This document shows, piece after piece, positions 34,768 to 44,640 of a stretch of DNA of 64,000 bases (the stretch's first letter is position 1; every line of letters starts with the position of its first letter). The DNA is from Clonostachys chloroleuca (Eukaryota; Ascomycota; Sordariomycetes; Hypocreales; Bionectriaceae). The stretch spans positions 8,246,001 through 8,310,000 of the forward strand of contig JBANAY010000003.1 of assembly GCA_037952775.1 (NCBI GenBank), in the 5' to 3' direction. A program made the translations under genes and the position numbers. The notes beneath the pieces are model-generated. The model saw only the letters and a list, made by a program, of their open reading frames with translations. It had not been told where the DNA came from and ran no database searches.

Positions 34768-37098
34768 ACCTAGGTACCATAACAGGTTCGCAGTTGTATA
34801 CAGGTAGTGGAGGAGGTTGTCCCGAGGGCAATATATACTTCAATCACCAAAACCCTCACGAGTACAGTGAATGGAAGTGTTGTGTAAGCTCAGCCAGCAG
34901 ATAGAAGTCGAGAGATCTCTTGATCTATATATCCATGGCGGACGGCATATCAAATGCTGTTCGTACTAGTCTCATCTAGTATTGGGATAAAGTGAATAGT
35001 CTGCTTAACATAAAAATCAGGCAAGTAAGGCTCGCGAATCCGATTTCTGAAGCCGCGCCTTACAGGGAGCGACTTATTCCGTATCTACCAAGGGTCATGG
35101 GAGTGCATTCTCAAAATTGGAAGTATTAAGCCAACGCCCGACTTCAGTCTTCTGTGTGAATGATACCAATGAGAACAAACAAACTCAAATGTTTAGGAGC
35201 TGAATTGCAGGTTTTTTATATCAGGAATTAGAAAGAACTTGATCAAAGAGCGAAGAGGAGAGATTTTCTAGGATCACTATTGTGCAAGATGCTATCCATA
35301 GTGCGGCCAAGACAGAGAGAGCAGATCACCCGCTTCAGCGACTTTCTTCGAAATTTGGTTCGTTCTTGCGTTTTTTTCTTTCTGAAGAAAATTTTGTTAG
35401 ACCTTGGGAGAAATGATATCTATCACCTCAACCCATGATGATGTACGTATGTTAGAGTGCCTTCAACATAAGTAGTGGACAATATTGACCTTACTCTCCA
35501 TTGAGCATCGTGCATCTATTCATTCATCATCCAATAGAATAGAGACTCATAGGGAAAAGCAAGAAGTTTTGGCTAACTGTCATCAGCCAGATTTTTTTTA
35601 ATCCGATTAATGAATAGAAACAATTGCTTGTATACCTAAACTGTTAACCATTTCACTCACTTCCTACCCAAATTCTCGCGACACAGATTACTCTTTCGGT
35701 TGATAATCGTAAATGTTAACCATACTGTATTTATACGTATGGTATGGTAACCTCAATAGCTAGTTATCATTACCTGAAGGTAAATAGAGTGGGCACGCTC
35801 GTCTAAATACACCTACCCTATATCTCACAAGGGCACCCAAGCTATCGGAAGCACCATCGAACCTTGCTCATGCCACTGGCGATCAGTGCCAGATGATTCG
35901 CTCTATCCGCGATCTAATCTACCCGTTCATCCCCAACAGGTCGTGGTCTAGAGCGTGTGCAAGAGAACTACCAAGAGTCTTACTGGATAGCTGATGAATG
36001 GCGCCTAACTCAAATCCCGCAAAGCCCCTCTCAGGCGCTACTAAATGTAGGTACCTCTTAGAAATTAGCCCGCCATGTACTCGTCATCGGCTGGTTCCAT
36101 CCAATGTCTGCCCACCCATTATTCAACCACGTTCCGACGGAGGCTCCGCGTTACTGAGCATGCTTTCCCGTACTGGCAATTGTGATTACCTACTGCCTGC
36201 GTCTGTGCCCCAGTCCAGGCATGACACTCCGTGCCGTCGTGTCCACCTCGGCTCCCTTCGGCCCCCTTGTGTCACTGTGCCATCACTTTCGTCGATCTTG
36301 GCCCTGTCCCCTCGTGAAGGAGAACACACATTACCCTCACAGAAATGCACACGTTGACCTCTCGACTCTGCTGTTTTAGTAAGGCGCAGTCGTCAACAGC
36401 GGGGGCATAAGACCCCCAAGCATACCCACGCACACTCCCCCTTTGATTTGCCAACCAGTCCGTCACGCTGGAACCACGAGCTGCATGCACCATGACAGTT
36501 CGAGCTTTCCCCAGCTTTCTTACTAACCCTCATAACTGGCTCTCGGTCCCTCGGAATGCCACGGGCGGGTCCCTGCCCAACTGAATGGACGGCTGTATGT
36601 GTCATGTACCGTAGTCTGGCCCCATACGCAACCGTCCACGCCGACTGCTGTGTATGCAGCTGGTTGCTTTGAGTTGACGCTTGGGCGACTAGTTGCCTCA
36701 ATGGTAGGTAAGCACTTCATCAGGCACCTGATCAGCCCTAGAGCTCATCTCTCAAAGTACCTGGCGGCTCTGGAAAGGGCGAGTTACATTTCCCGCCCAT
36801 CCTCCCTCTCTCCACACTAAGTATTGGGGCGTGCTCCATTCGTTCCTGGGTGCTTTATGTCATACTACATGCAGGATGCCATCCAAAGGGCTCACTGGCC
36901 ACTCTTCTTCCACATGGCTTCGCTTCCGCATTGGTTTAAATACACCGGCCCTTCTGCTCCCGTCCTCCTCATTTGTTCTCCAGTCCCTCAAGACTACTTC
37001 TCGTCTGTCCTCAAGGCAGCCAGTCTAGTAGGCTGAGTCTGAATATACATCTTTACACACTATCTATTCCCGCGCCTTTACCCGTCTCTTCTGCGACC
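34768..37098. other. AT-rich intergenic region turning into the egt1 promoter
   Basis: From 34.8 to about 35.8 kb the sequence is AT-rich and has no gene features. From 36 kb the composition normalises. The last 200 bases contain a TATA-like motif and a CT-rich leader belonging to egt1. The 119-aa open frame at 35998-36357 looks random. Confidence 0.5.
36935..36943 (+). promoter_or_regulatory. TATA-like element of egt1
   Basis: TTTAAATAC lies about 155 bases before the egt1 ATG and is followed by a CT-rich stretch, the usual arrangement of a fungal core promoter. Assigned by position and composition. Confidence 0.4.
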
Positions 37099-40000
37099 AT
37101 GCCTGCCGTCAAACAACATGAGCTTGTCGACCGCGACAGCACTGCCGAGATCATAGACATCCGCAGTGATGCCGTGGAAATCGACCTCAAAAACGAGGTC
37201 AAGGCCATGATTGGTCCCAAGGAAGGACCCCGCATGCTCCCTACCTTGCTCCTGTATGACGAAAAGGGACTCCAGCTCTTTGAGGATGTATGCCCACACT
37301 TGGTCCCTGGCCATGGCCAACTGCCGTTCCAATTAATCCAGATGATGGAGAGAGGAGAAGACTTATAAAAAAAACCCTTAGATTACCTACCTCGACGAGT
37401 ATTACTTGACAAACTATGAGATCGACGTACTGAAGACCTCTGCCACCGACATGGCAAGCAAGGTCCCAACAGGTGCCATTGTGGTCGAGCTGGGTAGTGG
37501 GTTAGTCTTCTTTCTCGCCCGCAACGCACTTAACCGTCCTTCTATTTTGCTTTCATTTCCTTTCTTCCTGTCCTGCCTGCGAAGCTCTGATCATGTGTTT
37601 GCTTTTCCCTAACCGCCGTTTGTGTGCATAAAGAAACCTGCGAAAGATCCGGCTCCTTCTGCAAGCGTTTGAGGACGCCGGCAAGGTCATTGACTACTAT
37701 GCCCTCGACCTTGACCACCGAGAGCTGGAGCGCACCCTGTCCCAGCTCCCTGCTTTCCAGAACGTCACATGCCGCGGCCTCCACGGGACGTACGATGACG
37801 GAAGGGACTGGCTGGCTACTCTGAAGGACCGCCCGAAGTGTGTCCTTCACATGGGATCGAGCATTGGTGGGAATCCCCTTGTTTCACAGACTCCCTAGCC
37901 CACTTGAGCGGCAAACTCACCGAGATGATTTTAGGAAACTTCCATCGTGATGACGCCGCCAAGTTCTTGGAGGGTTTCGGGCGGATCATGGGATCAGGAG
38001 ATTGCATGTTCGTCGGTGTGGACTCGTGCATCCGTCCTGACAAAGTATAGTATGTGACTCTTCTTCCTCGAATTCAGTGGATGGTACTGACAGTGTACAA
38101 AGCCATGCGTACAACGGTAAGAATTATCAGATGGAAAATCGTTTGGTTATGTCATAAGCTCACGAAGATTCCTTTACCAGATCACAAGGGCCTCACACAT
38201 CAGTATGTCATGCATTCGCAACACCCTGAGTACACACGTTCTAACCATCTACTCCAGGTTCATTCTCAATGGGCTTGAAAACGCCAACAGTCTCTTTGGA
38301 TATGAAGTATTCCACATCCCTGACTGGAAGGTGATCGGCGAGTACGTCTATGACGAAGATGGCGGGCGCCACCAGGCGTTCGTAGCACCCATCCGTGAAA
38401 CGGTGGTGCTCGGCCACCAGATCAAGGCCTTTGAGCGCATCAAGATTGAGCAGAGCTTGAAATACAGCTCTTCCGGCAGCATCAAACTCTGGAAAGCCGC
38501 CGGTCTTGTCGAGGCGCACCGCTGGACGCTTGGCGATGAATACGGTATGGCAACCTCCTCGAGTCCCCTTCCAACTCGATTACAACAGGCTCGAAACTAA
38601 TGGCGTGATCTCTCCTAGGCATCCACATGCTCCGCAAAGAATCCCTTGATTTCCCTTTGCACCCGTCCCTGTACGCTGCACACGCTCTCCCCTCCGTCCA
38701 CGACTGGACCGCCCTGTGGGCCGCTTGGGAGATCGTCACCCGGCGCATGCTCCCAGACCAGGACCTTCACGAGAAGCCCATCAAGCTCCGCAACGCCTGT
38801 GTCTTCTATCTGGGACACATCCCCACCTTCCTGGACATCCAGCTCACCAAGACTACTGGCACGGCGCCCACCGATCCCGCGTCGTACTACACCATCTTCG
38901 AGCGGGGCGTCGACCCGGACGTCGACAACCCGGAGCTCTGTCACCAGCACTCCGAGATCCCCAGCGAGTGGCCTCATGTGCAGGACATCCTCGCGTACCA
39001 GGAGCGCGTCCGGGCCCGGCTCATCTCCCTGTACAAGAATGGAGAGGAGAACATCGTCAGGGCCGTGGGGCGTGCCATCTGGCTGGGCTTCGAGCACGAG
39101 ATCATGCACATCGAGACGCTGCTGTACATGATGCTGCAGAGCTCCAAGACGCTGCCCCCACCGCATCGAGAGCGCCCCAACTTTGAGAAGCTCGCCGAGG
39201 CGGCGGTCAAGGCCAGAGTCAAGAACGAATGGTTTGACATCCCCTCGCAGGCAATCATCATCGGCCTGGACGACCCTGAGGAGGGAACCGACCTCGACGT
39301 ACACTATGGCTGGTAAGTTGACATATAATGCCTATTTTCACATAACTAGGTGGAAGAAATGACTAACACTGTCGGAAGGGACAACGAGAAGCCCGCTCGA
39401 GAGGAGACCGTCCATGCCTTCCAGGCAAAAGGCCGTCCCATCTCTAATGAAGAGGTGCCCACGATCCATCCCACCACTTTATTTTTACCTAAGCTAACAT
39501 GACCCAGTATGCCAAGTACATGATCGCCTCAAAGCTTGAACAAGGCCCGGCCTCTTGGTTCGTCCCCGAGGCCCGGCCCATCAACCCCGACGAGCCATTC
39601 GAGACCTTCCTCGAGGGCAGGTTCGTCCGCACCGTCTACGGCCCGGTCCCGCTCAACCTCGCCCTCGACTGGCCCGTCTTCGCCTCCTACGACGAGCTCG
39701 CCCCCTGCGCCGCCTGGATGGGCGGCCGCATCCCCACCTTCGAGGAGGCGAGGAGCATCTACGCCTACGCGGACAGACTGAAGAAGGATCTCCTCAAGAG
39801 CAAGCTCGCCAACAAAGTACCCGCCGTCAACGGGTCCGTCCCCTTCTCTTCTATCCTTCTTATTGAGAAACTAACTCTCTCGCAGCCACCTCGTCAACAA
39901 CGGCGTCCAGGAGACCCCGCCACCCTCGCCCCCCTCTCCCTCGACGACGACGAGGCCAAGCGCCCGTCCTCCGCCGTCGAGAACCCCCTCTTCACCGACC

Positions 40001-40323
40001 TCAACTCCTGCAACGTCGGCTTCCGTAACTGGCACCCCACCCCCGTCACCCCCCACGGCGCCCGCCTCGCCGGCCAGTCCGACCTCGGCGGCGTCTGGGA
40101 GTGGACGAGCACGCCCCTGAGCCCCCAGCCCGGCTTCGAGCCCACGCGCCTCTACCCGCTGTACACGGCCGACTTCTTCGACGGGCGCCACAACGTCGTC
40201 CTCGGCGGGTCGTGGGCCACACACCCGCGCATCGCCGGCCGGAAGAGCTTTGTTAACTGGTATCAGAGGAAGTACCCCTACGCCTGGGTTGGTGCCAGGC
40301 TTGTCCGGGATGTGCAGGAGTAA
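37099..40323 (+). CDS. egt1: Egt1, ergothioneine biosynthesis fusion (methyltransferase + sulfoxide synthase), with a likely 1-base frame break
   Basis: Eleven exons: 37099-37287, 37382-37500, 37634-37866, 37935-38049, 38103-38116, 38181-38202, 38258-38544, 38619-39312, 39379-39454, 39508-39833, 39886-40323 (about 837 aa). The N-terminal EgtD-type part trimethylates histidine to hercynine with SAM (VELGSGNLRKI binding loop; MGSSIGNFHRDDA). The DinB-like middle has GHIPTF and EHEIMHIETL, giving three metal-binding histidines. The C-terminal FGE-sulfatase-like part (SDLGGVWEWTS, NVVLGGSWATHP, NWYQRKYPYAWVGARL) makes hercynylcysteine sulfoxide using iron and oxygen. The product is the antioxidant ergothioneine. 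Exons 5 and 6 are 14 and 22 nt and encode part of VYHAYNDHKGLTHQF; phases fit only if both are used. After the 52-nt intron 10 the frame reads HLVNNGVQETPPPSPP, then must shift at the C6 run 39929-39934 to reach LSLDDDEAKRP...CNVGF. The last exons sum one base short. An alternative 69-nt in-frame intron (donor at 39817) avoids a shift but loses the conserved VNGHLVNNGV segment. Confidence 0.9.
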
Positions 40324-41042
40324 GAGCCCTGGGTGAAGTAGGACTAGGGGGGGGGGGGGGAGAAGTTAACGCCAATGCGAGTTTACCAAGGCGTGTTGGA
40401 AGGTTGAGAATGTTTGGTAAGGCATCTCTCCCATACGAATCGGAGAGTGGTGTTTTTATTTGCTTTGTCATTTCTTTTCATTGTCAGGAACCAGATTGTG
40501 ACACTACCCCTGACTATCTATCACCTCTCAAGGTGTGCCAATCCTTTCAGTATCCATGATACTTCAAATCTACCACAGCAAGTTCCTGTGGTAGGCTTGA
40601 GCTAGCATCTCACAATTCACTCCACTCAAGGAAAAATCACATGAATATTTCCGGCCTTGGGCCAACTCTTTTTTGCTACCCGCCACAAGAAACCATGAAT
40701 CCCTTAAAAAGCAAACTCCTCCGTCATGCTTGGTACTTTGTTCATCGTCTCTCCCTCGTAAACAAGGGTTTTCAATCCTCCTCTAAATCAAACGCCAGAA
40801 ACACCGCCTAGTCGGAAAATCGTAAATTGCTTCACAAGAATCAGGACCATAGCAGTTTACTCGTGAGCTCTTCTATCCTCCCCACCCTGTGTCGGTCGAT
40901 AACATCGAAAGCCATGCATCTCGGGACTAGTAGCTTCATAGTGGGAGAAGAACGTCTAGGATTCGTAGTAAATTTCGGTAGAGAGATCCGGTCGATTGCT
41001 AAGGTCCTCCGCTGCTGTTCCAGCCGCGGCCCGTTCGAGTGC
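40324..41042. other. Convergent 3' region of egt1 and GCN3
   Basis: The two genes converge here, so this interval holds both 3' untranslated regions and terminators. It includes a 14-base G run at 40347-40360. No further gene is visible. Confidence 0.55.
40347..40360 (+). repeat. G14 homopolymer
   Basis: Fourteen consecutive G residues lie 24 bases after the egt1 stop codon, inside its probable 3' untranslated region. The exact length should be treated with caution, given other homopolymer problems in the window. Confidence 0.9.
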
Positions 41043-42222
41043 CTAACCGTTCAGGCTACCGTAGATATCGAGGATCTGCTCAACCACGTAGCTGGGGAGC
41101 TTGACGCCATTTTCCGTGATGAGCTGGCTGATCAGGTCGGGTGGCTATCTCGGTCAGTATGCTCGTATCTTCGAGATTAATCTGCATTGCCCAACTTACC
41201 GTGAAATCGACGGGGTTCTCCAGATGACTGCTCGACCCCTCGAGTCTGAAATCCAGGACGGACTGCTTGAACCCAAGCTTGTTCTGGTCATGTAGGAAGA
41301 TGCGGCTGAACTTGTGCGTCTCCCCGGCGACGTAGAACGGAATGTTGGACGACTTGGCCAGCTTGGCGATCTGGTACGAGCCCATGCGCGAGATGATGCC
41401 GCCGCTCTGCGTGACGACCTCGGCGCCCACGATGACCATCGACACCTTGCGCAGCGATGCCATGACGTGGGCGACGCTCGCGAGGTCAATCTCCGCCGTG
41501 GGAATCCCCAGCCGCCGCAGCTCGCCGACGACGCGGTCGCTCTCCTTCGGGCGCCACTCGTCCCGCACGTAGACGACCTTGAACTTCCCCGGCCTCGACC
41601 TGGCGGCCCGGGCGAGGAGCCCCGTGACGGACCTGCTCGCGCCATGAGTAAGAACGGTGCTGCCCTCGCTCACGTAGCGCCAGCCGGCCTCGGCGACGCC
41701 ATTGCGGGCCTCGACGGCACGCTGGGCGAACAGGCGCCCGTTGCGTAGCAGGTGCTGCCGCACGGCGTCGAAGGAGCCGTCCTGCTGCTTGAGCGACGAC
41801 ATGATGTATTGGTTGAACAGGTCGGTTCCGGCGGCGAGGGGGATGGGGTTCTCGACGGACGCCTTGAGGCGCTCCGAGTGGGCCTTGATGATGTCGAGGG
41901 TCTCGTACACTGTCGTCGACGGTACCGTGTTAAGGAGGGCGATGAGGGCGTTGATGGCCGCCACGGGCTTGGTGAGGTCGGGGTCGGATTTGAGCAGGCT
42001 GTGGTACGTGGCGACGATGCTGCATTACGCTGGTTAGCTCGCCTGCTGGTCGGTCTGGTCTGATAAAGGGTATCATACTCGAAGTCTGTGCTGTCGGAGC
42101 CGGAACGGATGGGCAGGTCGGTCGTGGGAGCCTGCTCCTGGGCTAGAGGTGGTCAGTCAATCGGTCGGTCGCAGCTCGATTTGGGTGGGTAGCAGCTTAC
42201 CAGAAGCTTCTGCAGTAGCCAT
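41043..42222 (-). CDS. GCN3: eIF2B subunit alpha (Gcn3)
   Basis: Four exons on the minus strand: 42222-42201, 42142-42079, 42019-41200, 41144-41043 (335 aa). Introns are 58, 59 and 55 nt, all with GT...AG and in consistent phases. The protein shows the eIF2B alpha/beta/delta fold: an N-terminal helical part (DFDIVATYHSLLKSDPDLTKPVAAI), the STVLTHGASRSV segment of the sugar-phosphate isomerase-like Rossmann domain, IVGAEVVTQSGGIISRMG, IPFYVAGETHKFSR, and the C-terminal NPVDFTPPDLI motif that is conserved in eIF2B alpha. The alpha subunit is the regulatory part of the eIF2B guanine nucleotide exchange factor; it senses phosphorylated eIF2 during amino-acid starvation (general control). The first exon is only 22 nt, so annotation from open frames would start wrongly at 41964. 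It is intact, with no frame problem. Confidence 0.94.
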
Positions 42223-42915
42223 ATTTGCTGAGAGTGTTAATACGATACAAGTGTACTGGAAATGGAGCAACGGAAGTCCAATTTGGTCGACTCTGAGCAG
42301 CTATGCAAGCGAAGTGAGGTGGGAAGTTGCCGGCCGGCGATAAATTTGAGGTGGTGACTCAAAAAGTTGACGCGGGGCACCAGCACATCCCGCATACAGG
42401 TGACATAAATGGGGGGACACCGCCGCTGATTTAACAGACTATCAAGCGCACACAAATGCATTAACACACAAATTTGGAGCGATATTGAAAGACTATACTT
42501 GCTTGATTCCTCGTATTATCGCCATTACCGCAAAAAAAAGGATACTAGAGCCAGTAATTCCGTACGAGAGGTAGTCGCAGTATCAAAGGTGTACCATGTT
42601 TTGTGTCTCCCACCGCCCCGCATATTCCATCTGGTACTTTTAAGGAAATCGCCCCACCATAGCCTCCAACGGCATCACCAGAAGCTTCACCCAGGGCACA
42701 TTTTTAAATTTCCTTGAAGAAACCTTGATGATTATTGAATTCCGATAGGCTTTTGTGTGCCACTCCAAAAGAAATCCCCGGCGTTTTCTATCACCACGGT
42801 CAATGCCACCCCAGGAGTTCCCAATATCGATTCATCCCACCTCCAAAACTCAGAACAACCCATGCGAAGAGGCAAGCACAGTGTCCATTTCTCCAACAGG
42901 GATCAGGAAGGCGGA
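42223..42915. other. Intergenic region upstream of GCN3
   Basis: GCN3 promoter on the minus strand, moderately AT-rich near 42.4-42.7 kb. No coding region recognised. Confidence 0.5.
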
Positions 42916-43206
42916 TCAACTCTCACTCTTCCCTTCTTGCGGTAGCTGTTCAGCCGGTTCATGATGCTCTGCCTCCGAGATGGCTTCCGGCTCTGGCTTC
43001 TTGGGTGGGCCTTGATCCTCTTCATCAGAGTTGCTGAGGAAAACCTGAGCTGTCTTGGGCTTGCCTTGTGCTTCAGGCTCAGCCACTCGCTTTTCGGTGT
43101 CTTTTGGGGCGGGAGGGTCATTTTCGAAGATCGGGAGGAAGGTCTGTTTTGTGGCTGGTGTGTCCTCAGAAGATGGATTGGATTGCTTCGTAGGCTCAGA
43201 GGGCAT
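42916..43206 (-). CDS. Small acidic, disordered protein (uncertain ORF)
   Basis: A 96-aa open frame from the ATG at 43206. The composition is protein-like rather than random: rich in Glu, Pro, Lys and Ser, no hydrophobic core, with motifs such as FLPIFEND, VFLSNSDEEDQGPPKKPEPE and a C-terminal EGKSES. SNSDEED is a good casein-kinase-2-type site. The frame stays open upstream, but the sequence there is Cys-rich and unlike coding DNA, so I place the start at 43206. I do not recognise a family. It could be a real small cytosolic or nuclear protein, an exon of a larger gene, or a chance frame. Confidence 0.4.
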   Translation of the reverse strand: MPSEPTKQSNPSSEDTPATKQTFLPIFENDPPAPKDTEKRVAEPEAQGKPKTAQVFLSNSDEEDQGPPKKPEPEAISEAEHHEPAEQLPQEGKSES

Positions 43207-44004
43207 GTTCTCGTGAGCAAGGTAGGGTATGATAGGTCTAATGATATCTCGAATGATGCAAGTAGAGCTGTTTTCCACGTAGGTGTAATGTAATGTGTCT
43301 TGGATTCTCGAAGGTGGTAGGTAAACAAGTAAGAGATTCCGTCTGAGTAGAAAGACGGCATTTTGATCCCGTCTGTTATGATTGACACAACAGAGGAAGG
43401 AGCACATGGCCATCCAGCTAGAGTTTTGGTGGCCATCAACACAGCAAGAGTGGCAAGCACACTCCCTTGAAACGAACAGGCTGCAATCGCACATGCATCA
43501 GCCTTTGGGTTGATGGAAGGCATGAGCCGAATCCGCGAATCACAGCTTCTCACATTACACCTTGGACCTGCCTCCGAGCCGTGAAGTCAGCAGGGTGTGC
43601 ATGTGAGACAACAAGCCCATCGTTTCATTTGCATCAGGTGGAAGAGACAAGAGAACCACACGGGTGACATATTTTGGAGAAAAATTGAATTAAAGAAATC
43701 AAATGTCTTTGAAATAGAGCGAACACTGCTCCGAAAAGAAATACGCTATCGCTGCCTTGAACGTCCAGGACCAAAATGATGTTTAAATTCGCAAACACCG
43801 AAAATGCGAGTGCTCATGATATGCATCTAGAATGGAAGAGAAGACAAAGAAGAAGAGGAAAAAGAAGAAAGAAAAGGGCATAAGAAAAGAAAAGTCATCA
43901 TAAGAAAATGGGAATGGAGAAGAAACGAGAAGAGACTTGGTCGGGGTATGGTCCAAGCATATGTGAATATAGGCCCAACTTCAGCCTCCAGACAACCAGG
44001 CCTC
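43207..44004. other. Intergenic region with purine tract
   Basis: Separates the small acidic ORF from the pseudo-carrier gene. The left part has no recognised feature; the right part carries the purine-rich tract listed separately, which would lie in the 3' untranslated region of the 44005-44640 gene. Confidence 0.5.
43831..43936 (+). repeat. Polypurine (A/G) tract
   Basis: About 105 bases consisting almost only of A and G on the plus strand, with few interruptions. On the minus strand it is a polypyrimidine tract, probably in the transcribed 3' region of the gene ending at 44005. Such tracts can adopt triplex structures or act in 3'-end formation; no function is shown here. Confidence 0.7.
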
Positions 44005-44640
44005 TTAGATTCCGATCTGGCGCATGCGAGCAGTCAGTGGCGTAGGCGGGAAGGTCACCATGGGCGAAGGCTGCTTGGCGATGACGAGCGAGGGGAGCTC
44101 GTCGAGCGACTCTGCATGCACAATCTGGGGCACCTGGAGCGCAACGTCCAGCATCATGAGCTGGCTGGAGACAGCCTTGGCAAGGTCCGCGTTGCCGCCA
44201 TTCTGGAAGAAGGACTGAGAACGGTTAAGCTTGTCCTGGGAAACCTGCAGCACCGAGGCGATGATGCGCAGGATCTTGTCCTCGTCAGTCTCATAGGGAA
44301 CTTCCTGGCCGCCGTTCTGGCTCAGGGCAAGCCGCAGCGCTTCCTCGTCAACCTCGCCCGAGGCATCCAGGGGGAAGATGTCGCAGCGCCTCCACGTCTC
44401 GGGCACAACCCGCGCGCCGCCCGCCTCCTGCATCTGGGCGATGAGTCCCTCGTACGCCAAACGGATGGGCTCGTCGTCGTCACCGCTGACGGAATCGCTG
44501 AGGACATAGCCAAGGACAAGGTCTTGGTATGGTGCACCTGCATCAGCCACGTCGACGATCTTAACTTGCTTGATGGCTTCATTTTCCAGAAGAGATGTCT
44601 CCATCTGCTTCAGGATGTCCCGTCCAACAAATTGAGTCAT
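44005..44640 (-). CDS. Degenerate adenylation C-terminus plus carrier-like didomain protein (probably non-catalytic)
   Basis: Single exon, 211 aa, start at the first ATG (44640). Residues ~10-105 follow the pattern of the small C-terminal subdomain of AMP-forming adenylation enzymes: a helix (METSLLENEAIKQV), a strand ending LVLGYVLSD, then VVPETWRRCDIFPLDASGEVDEEAL, which aligns by eye with the A10 region P-x-x-x-x-G-K-V-D-R. Here the catalytic Lys is Glu (S-G-E-V-D-E). Residues ~118-190 resemble a phosphopantetheine carrier domain: a helix (DKILRIIASVLQV), SFFQNGGNAD at 143-152 where carriers have F-F-x-x-G-G-D-S, then the last helices (ESLDELPSLV). The attachment serine is replaced by Ala. 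Both catalytic residues are therefore absent while the frame is intact, suggesting a structural or regulatory role, or recent decay of an NRPS-like gene. There is no large adenylation core nearby. Family assignment is inference from pattern. Confidence 0.7.
   Translation of the reverse strand: MTQFVGRDILKQMETSLLENEAIKQVKIVDVADAGAPYQDLVLGYVLSDSVSGDDDEPIRLAYEGLIAQMQEAGGARVVPETWRRCDIFPLDASGEVDEEALRLALSQNGGQEVPYETDEDKILRIIASVLQVSQDKLNRSQSFFQNGGNADLAKAVSSQLMMLDVALQVPQIVHAESLDELPSLVIAKQPSPMVTFPPTPLTARMRQIGI

Noticed and set aside
38615..39304. 229-aa antisense frame in egt1
   Set aside because: The sense strand encodes the conserved DinB-like domain; the antisense frame has no support.
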